From Pinguiococcus pyrenoidosus (taxonomy: Eukaryota; Sar; Pinguiophyceae; Pinguiochrysidales; Pinguiochrysidaceae): DNA of 11,549 bases. This document shows positions 7,460 to 11,549 of the stretch, in pieces. The notes under the pieces were generated by a model. It made no database searches. It was given only the letters and a program-made list of their open reading frames with translations, and was not told where the DNA came from. The DNA lies in assembly GCA_019677205.1 (NCBI GenBank), contig JAAMXY010001034.1:1-11549 (forward strand), in the 5' to 3' direction. How positions within the stretch are numbered: position 1 is the stretch's first letter; every line of letters begins with the position of its first letter. The position numbers were made by a program, and so were the translations under genes.

Positions 7460-9829
7460 CTACCCTTGGAAATTGAACTGCGGGGTGCCACCCATGCCCT
7501 GACCAAATTCGTAGTGAGTGCCGTCGGCGCTGACGTTCGGAGCCAGCTGCTCGTCGTCCTCAAATTCTACTCCGAAATAGGTCTCGATGATCTGCACTGC
7601 CTTATGGTAGATCTCCTCTAGCTCGTGCACTTGCAACCCTTCGATTTTGTCCAGGCCCCCCTCTTCGTGAATCAGGTTTGCCATCTGATTCTCCCCCGTG
7701 CCGTTCTCCTGAGCTTCCTTGGCTCCCATCCTCAGGATGTTCTCCAGCCCCTCAAGGGCCACCTTGACGATCTTCGAGTCGCCCACGTCGAGGAGATCGC
7801 AGAGCGGTTGGATGCAGCCCTCACGGACCAGGTACTTGACCTGGAGAGCAAGCATCGTAAGCGGTGCGGACCAACTTCCTCTTGCCCACACGCACACACC
7901 CACACCCACACACCCACACACCCACACACGCCAAGAAAAGGGCCAGAAGAAGGCAACTTGACTCAGTCCGCGCCAGGAAGGTGACTCACCTGCTCATCGG
8001 TACCACCGGAGGTCGCGTTGGAGATAGCCCAGGCTGCTTCTTTCCGAATGTCAAACTCGGCGTGCCGCAGCAGCTGGATGAGCGGCGGGATGATGTCCGC
8101 CTTGATCACCTCCTCGATCTGCTGCTTGGAGCCAGCGGTGATGTTGGAGATCGTCCAGCACGCTTCCTTGCGGATTCCCTTCTTGGGCGAGTTCAGGAGG
8201 CTGAGGAGGGACGGCAACGCGCCCATGTTGATGACGATTTGGGTCTGCAGATCGTTGCCCGTCACGATGTTTCCGACCTGAGAAGGGGCGCGTCAGTCGT
8301 CGGGGCCGAGGCACGCAACCAATCGTCCATTCGTCCACTCGTGCACTCATCCACTCCATTTCTTGAGGTGGAGCTCCGTACCGTGCGCAGCGCCGGCGTC
8401 TGGACGCTTATCGAGGTGTGCATGAGCAGCTGAACGAGGCGCCGCGTCATCCCCGCTTCCACGACACTCTGGATGCGCTCGTTGGGGCCGTCGCTGAGGT
8501 AGCTGGTGGCCCAGCAGGCGTCCGTGAGGATCTCCTCGTCGATCGCGTAGATCAGCGAAGACAGCGTCGGGAGCGCGACGCGCACGTCATCGAAATCTGG
8601 AGGCGGCTTGCCGCGGCACAGATTGGAAAGGGTCCACGTGGCGTTCCGCAGCATGGACAGCTTCGTGTCCTCGGACAGCTGCTTAAGCAGCGGCTCGATC
8701 GCACCTGCGGCAAGAGCAAGCAAGCGCCATCAAGGGCAGAGGTGAGGCGTCTGGCCATGCTCGGCGCGAAGCCGCGGCAACTTACCCGCTCGGATGACGA
8801 GGTCGCGGCAGCGTGGCGAGTCTCCGGCGATGTTGCCCAGCGCCCAGACCGCTTGCTCCTTCACGTCCGGGTTGGGGCTCATGAGCAGCTCGACGAAGAT
8901 GGGCACGGCTCCGTTCGCGATGACGACGTCCGTGTGCTCCGTGGTGCCGGAGGCGATGTTGGTCAGCGCCCACGCCGCCTCGAACTGCAGGCTGGCGTTG
9001 TCGGCCCTCCGGAGGAACTCCACGAACTTGGGCACGACGCCCGCGTCGATGACGTTCTGGATGGGCGGGTGCCGTTCGATGGACAGCAGGCGGCGGAAGT
9101 TCATGGTCATCTCCAGCTGGACGGCCGGGTCGGACGAGTTCAGGCCCTGGACCATCTCGGGGATCTTCTGGATCTTCTGCGCCAGGGCCGCGTCCACGAT
9201 GCCCGGGTCCGCGCTGGCGGCGGCGGCGGCGGCCGGCGGGGCGTCGGGGACCGCGCCCATCATGCCGTTCGAGGGCAGGAGGCCGACTTCCTGGGTCCTC
9301 CGGCGCTGGTTCAGGCGGTCCTCGCGCTTGTTCTTGCGGATCTGAATGCTGGTCTCCTCTCTCCGGCGCCGAGCGTCATCTTGGTCCACGCCCTTCTTGT
9401 ACAGCCCCCGGCGCTACAGAGAAACAGACAGAGAACTCGTGAGGTGCAGCGCCAGACCGCGCCATCTCTTCAGCCCTCGCTCCGCCTTCCTCCGCCTCCC
9501 CTCTCTCCACTCACTGCCACCAGCTGCTCGCTCACACAAGGGGGCGCCGAATCGGCCGCCGCGGGGCGGCAGCGCGGCGTCGTCTCTGTCGCGCGCGACC
9601 GGTCGGCGGTTCCGCGCGCCGCGCACGCCTTCAAGATGGCTCGCGCGGCGCTCCGACGGCGCGCAGACCTTCGCAGAGCCTCAAGATCGCGAAGTGCGCG
9701 CGTCTTGGCGCCGCATGGTCACGCAGTTCGCGAAGTTCTGAAGCCGCAGGTCCGGCGTTCGCTAAGCGGCTCGGAGCGGCGGACACGCGCGGCGCGTACC
9801 TGTGCTAAGCGCTCCGCGTACGACGACAT
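7460..9829 (-). CDS. Importin subunit alpha (karyopherin alpha), five exons
   Basis: Exons are 9829-9800, 9413-8786, 8704-8382, 8277-7990 and 7840-7460, giving 549 aa plus TAG, a normal family length. Residues 11-49 are the importin-beta-binding domain: [20 protein letters not shown] with basic clusters at 25-28, 36-40 and 47-49. An Ala-rich linker near residue 70 leads into the armadillo array. The Trp/Asn pairs that line the NLS groove are visible at W158/N162, W200/N204, W243/N247, W368/N372 and W410/N414. The fifth repeat has W284 with Tyr288 (WATSYLSDG), as is typical of the family. The protein ends with an acidic stretch (FEDDEQ) and a TPQFNF tail. It bridges NLS cargo to importin beta for nuclear import and is recycled by CAS/RanGTP. 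The 10-codon first exon ([10 protein letters not shown]) is inferred from splice phase; all other exons are firm. Confidence 0.93.
7841..7989 (-). other. Importin alpha intron 4 (149 nt, phase 0)
   Basis: On the minus strand the donor is CAG|GTGAGT and the acceptor is CTCTCCAG|GTC. Splicing joins TSGGTDEQ to VKYLVREGC, a continuous family motif. The intron carries the GT/GGG-rich repeat annotated separately. Confidence 0.9.
7885..7933 (-). repeat. GTGTG/GGG simple repeat with a G-quadruplex motif in importin alpha intron 4
   Basis: The + strand reads as CA repeats interrupted by CCC at 7885-7887, 7899-7901, 7905-7907, 7913-7915 and 7921-7923. On the minus (transcribed-sense) strand the last four form GGG tracts with loops of 5, 5 and 3 nt, which satisfies the G3+N1-7 quadruplex pattern across 7923-7899. 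It sits about 60-80 nt before the splice acceptor. Confidence 0.8.
8278..8381 (-). other. Importin alpha intron 3 (104 nt, phase 0)
   Basis: On the minus strand the donor is ACG|GTACGG and the acceptor is CTTCTCAG|GTC. Splicing joins TPALRT to VGNIVTGND. Confidence 0.9.
8705..8785 (-). other. Importin alpha intron 2 (81 nt, phase 1)
   Basis: On the minus strand the donor is GCGG|GTAAGT, a near-perfect consensus, and the acceptor is TTGCCGCAG|GTG. Splicing rebuilds a Gly codon and joins LVIRAG to AIEPLLKQL. Confidence 0.92.
9414..9799 (-). other. Importin alpha intron 1 (386 nt, phase 0, inferred)
   Basis: On the minus strand the donor is CAG|GTACGC and the acceptor is TTTCTCTGTAG|CGC. It is the longest intron in the window and is very CpG-rich. 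The acceptor is well supported because the IBB frame opens right after it. The donor is chosen because it joins a short ATG frame ([10 protein letters not shown]) in phase to RRGLYKKG and matches the GTACGC donor of FIG4 intron 1. A 70-codon minus-strand frame inside it ends at this acceptor's TAG and is not coding. Confidence 0.65.
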
Positions 9830-10171
9830 GGGGCTTACGCTGCAGCGAAGAGCCTCTCTCTTGGCCCTTTCGGACTTGTGTGGCTGTCGTGCGCCGATCG
9901 ACGTGCAGAAACCGTGGATTCTGAGGGCTGAATGGGCGGGAAGCGGTGGCCGCGGAATATTTCAAAGTATTTTTGATTGCGGATGGCCAATGGAGGAGAG
10001 GTGAAGTAGGAGGGGATTGGGTGAGGGCCTTGGAGGCTCGGTGAAAAGGCCCATCTATTCGCTCATTGGGAGCATACTGTCACGCTTTTAGAATTATTTG
10101 AAGTGGGATCTTGGGTTTGGGTCTGGCTTGACCGCAAGGTTTCCTGCGAAAGGGGTCTCCCAGAATCCGTT

Positions 10172-10190
10172 CAATATGTCTATCATATTG
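10172..10190. repeat. Perfect 7-bp inverted repeat (hairpin)
   Basis: CAATATG, a five-base loop TCTAT, then CATATTG form a perfect stem. It is at the left edge of the AT-rich island and overlaps an ATTGG pentamer. Confidence 0.55.
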
Positions 10191-10199
10191 GTGAGTAGC

Positions 10200-10480
10200 A
10201 GCGCCGTGGAGATACTTTATAGCTTATTGCTGATCCTTGTCCTGAATAATTATTGAGTATACGGTCCTTTCAAGTATAGTCTTTTATTGATATCTGTATC
10301 TTTTGGAGTTTCATAAATTTAGACGACTGCACGGGATCCAGATTTTCACACACGTGAGGTGCATCCTCTTCAAGTTTTGTACCTCATCTTCTCCACATAT
10401 GTATCGAGATTTGTATCAATATATATAGATATATTTGGTTTTTAATTAGTATTATATTGTTGAAAACATCCCCTGAACCT
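10200..10480. other. AT-rich island in a GC-rich locus
   Basis: A hand count gives 97 G+C in 280 bases for 10201-10480, about 35%, in clear contrast to the GC-rich exons on both sides. It holds a palindrome AATAATTATT at 10245-10254, an imperfect inverted repeat TGAGGTGCA/TGTACCTCA at 10355-10363 and 10378-10386, and a TATATATAG-like run at 10420-10436. No terminal repeats, target-site duplication or coding frame is evident. Confidence 0.65.
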
Positions 10481-10633
10481 CATTGCGACCCGTCTAGTAC
10501 AAAACCCCAGTCAGCGCAACCCATATTTCACCCCTCTCCTCCCTCCGTCTCGAAAGCCGCGTGTCCGGACAGGAGCTGGCAGAACGCCACAGAAACCCGG
10601 CGCTGGCGCCTCTCGATCCGCTTCCACCGCGCC

Positions 10634-11549
10634 ATGTCTCGCGACGAGCCGGAATGCCGCATATGTCGCGGCGGCGCGGAGGAAGACATGCCGCTGTTCC
10701 GCCCGTGTCGCTGCAGCGGCAGCATCGAGTTCGTGCATCAGGCGTGTTTGGAAGAGTGGCTGAGCTTCCGCGGGCGCTCTCTCACGCCCAACTGCGAAGT
10801 GTGCGGCACTCCCTACGCCTTTCGGAGGATCTATAAGAGCGACACGCCCAGGAAGCTCGCGGCGCACAAAGTGCTGCTCAAAGCACTTCAGAAGCTGTGT
10901 CCACGTCCGTTGGCGCTGCTCAGCAGCGCTTTGCAGCTGCTGCTCTTTACGCTGGCGGTCAGCCTGCTCTCGCAACTCATCGACTTGGACGCCGGCACCT
11001 CCGTGGCCGCCTTCGTGAGCCAGCGGTGGCGCAGCTGGGGAGCGTGGGAGCTGCTCGTGGACGCGTGGCTGGGCTTCGAGGCGCTCTTGTACGTGTACGT
11101 GGTGTCGCGCCTGCTGCGCTTCCTCTACGCGCAGCTGCAGCCGCCCGCCGGCCCGGCTGCTGACGCGCGGGAGCGAGCAGGGGTGGACGAGGAGCCCCAG
11201 GAGCCACAGGAGCCACGGGAGCCACGGGAGCCCCAGGACAATGGCGACCGAGAGCTGCCGCCGGAGGAGAACCAGCAACCCGCGCAGGCGGACCTGCTGG
11301 CCTGGCGGGGGGGAGGCGTGCGGATGGCCGTGAGCCTCCTGACCATCTTCCCGCTCGTGGCAGTGCTGCTCGTGGCCCTGAAGTGGCTGCCACTGCAGCT
11401 CGGGCGCTGGATCCTTCAGCAGGCGCTGCAAACGCCCACCATCGTGCGCCTCGCCTCGGGGATGGTGGAGCCCGAGCAGCTGCAGCTCTGGATCGGCCTG
11501 GGCACCATCGGCACCTTGAGCGTGGCGCTCGGCGTAGGCACGCTGGCGC
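10634..11549 (+). CDS. Doa10/MARCH6-like ER membrane RING-CH E3 ubiquitin ligase, N-terminal part
   Basis: ATG at 10634 (G at -3) opens a frame with no stop for 305 codons, cut by the window end. Residues 8-57 are a RING-CH finger: C8-x2-C11-x13-C25-x-C27-x7-H35-x2-C38-x15-C54-x2-C57, with the CSGSIEFVHQACLEEWL core. The zinc pattern is C4HC3, which recruits the E2. Right after it comes YAFRRIYKSDTP, the spacing seen in Doa10/SSM4/MARCH6/SUD1 ligases, which degrade misfolded ER proteins and sterol-synthesis enzymes. Hydrophobic segments at about 93-116, 138-164, 230-253 and 285-305 look like membrane spans, so this is a multi-span ER protein rather than a two-span MARCH. Between spans 2 and 3 is an acidic loop with five EP(Q/R) repeats. 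Full-length relatives have about 14 spans, so most of the gene lies beyond the window. Confidence 0.88.
   Translation, partial: MSRDEPECRICRGGAEEDMPLFRPCRCSGSIEFVHQACLEEWLSFRGRSLTPNCEVCGTPYAFRRIYKSDTPRKLAAHKVLLKALQKLCPRPLALLSSALQLLLFTLAVSLLSQLIDLDAGTSVAAFVSQRWRSWGAWELLVDAWLGFEALLYVYVVSRLLRFLYAQLQPPAGPAADARERAGVDEEPQEPQEPREPREPQDNGDRELPPEENQQPAQADLLAWRGGGVRMAVSLLTIFPLVAVLLVALKWLPLQLGRWILQQALQTPTIVRLASGMVEPEQLQLWIGLGTIGTLSVALGVGTLA
11192..11236 (+). repeat. 9-bp tandem repeat encoding EP(Q/R) x5 in the RING-CH protein
   Basis: Five in-frame 9-bp units of GAGCC(A/C)C(A/G)G encode EPQ, EPQ, EPR, EPR, EPQ (residues 187-201). They sit in the loop between predicted membrane spans 2 and 3. The units differ by one or two bases, so the repeat may vary in length between strains. 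Confidence 0.85.

Larger units (their letters stand above)
9830..10633. promoter_or_regulatory. Divergent intergenic region between importin alpha and the RING-CH gene
   Basis: These 804 bp should hold both promoters. The importin side (9830-10070) is GC-rich, with GGCGGGAA at 9935-9942 (E2F-like in the minus direction), CCAAT at 9987-9991 and ATTGG (inverted CCAAT) at 10016-10020 and 10065-10069. A further ATTGG is at 10187-10191. A CACGTG E-box/G-box lies at 10351-10356 and a TATATATAG-like run at 10420-10436. A CT-rich stretch at about 10530-10550 may be an initiator or 5' UTR. No open frame with family signs and no recognisable tRNA or snRNA was found. Confidence 0.55.

Noticed and set aside
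7885-7933. CA-rich array considered as a CRISPR or satellite
   Set aside because: There are no unique spacers and the unit is a few bases long. It is a microsatellite inside a spliceosomal intron.
9414-9626. A 70-codon minus-strand frame considered as importin alpha exon 1
   Set aside because: It ends at the acceptor TAG itself and is not in frame with the IBB. No internal donor joins it to RRGLYKKG as neatly as the exon at 9829-9800.
9762-9965. A 67-codon minus-strand ORF overlapping the importin alpha start in another frame
   Set aside because: It could be an upstream ORF, but the transcription start is unknown and it shows no family features.
8418-10004. A 528-codon open frame on the + strand
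   Set aside because: It is antisense to importin alpha exons, crosses exons and introns alike, and is rich in Arg, Ala and Gly with no family motif. This is the usual by-product of GC-rich codons on the opposite strand.
10020-10500. Possible spliceosomal snRNA, tRNA, SRP RNA or RNase P RNA in the intergenic region
   Set aside because: I looked for U1, U2, U4, U5 and U6 core motifs, A/B boxes and cloverleaf arms on both strands and found none convincing. A covariance-model search would be decisive.
11307-11313. G7 run as a possible frameshift in the RING-CH gene
   Set aside because: The frame stays open across it and enters a plausible membrane span directly afterwards, so there is no sign of an indel.
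10511-11431. A 306-codon open frame on the minus strand
   Set aside because: It is antisense to the RING-CH gene, whose zinc ligands and membrane spans are intact. No motif is seen in the antisense product.

Overview
The window is nuclear DNA from a eukaryote. Genes are split by short GT-AG introns, the coding sequence is GC-rich, and the recognisable proteins (importin alpha with an IBB domain, FIG4 phosphoinositide phosphatase, a Doa10/MARCH6-type RING-CH ligase) have no bacterial counterparts. One gene encodes a violaxanthin de-epoxidase-related protein. Its N-terminus looks like a signal peptide ending in an ASAFAP-like motif (VAA-WSLAP), which points to a photosynthetic alga with a complex red-derived plastid, such as an ochrophyte or haptophyte. 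The exact lineage cannot be fixed from this sequence.

Layout from left to right: (1) 1-561 (+), the C-terminal end of a helical protein that I tentatively match to FANCE; (2) 669-2332 (-), the VDE-related plastid protein, 533 aa in two exons; (3) 2333-2877, a 545-bp divergent promoter region; (4) 2878-7286 (+), FIG4 phosphatase, five exons, 1346 aa; (5) 7460-9829 (-), importin alpha, five exons, 549 aa; (6) 9830-10633, an 804-bp divergent intergenic region with an AT-rich island; (7) 10634-11549 (+), the N-terminal 305 residues of a Doa10/MARCH6-like ER ubiquitin ligase that runs off the window. Neighbouring genes alternate strictly between tail-to-tail (gaps of 107 and 173 bp) and head-to-head.

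The gene models come from joining open frames at GT-AG sites so that phase is kept and family motifs become continuous. All three spliced models come out as whole numbers of codons. The genes do not form a pathway: the products act in the plastid (VDE-related), on endolysosomal membranes (FIG4), in nuclear import (importin alpha), in the ER (RING-CH) and possibly in DNA repair (FANCE-like). No mobile element, CRISPR, rRNA or tRNA was recognised, and I see no novel multi-gene system. The points most worth a second look are the about 35% GC island, the plastid targeting and unexplained N-terminal domain of the VDE-related protein, the long FIG4 C-terminal extension, the G-quadruplex-type repeat in an importin intron, and a strong G|GT...AG|G splice-junction bias.
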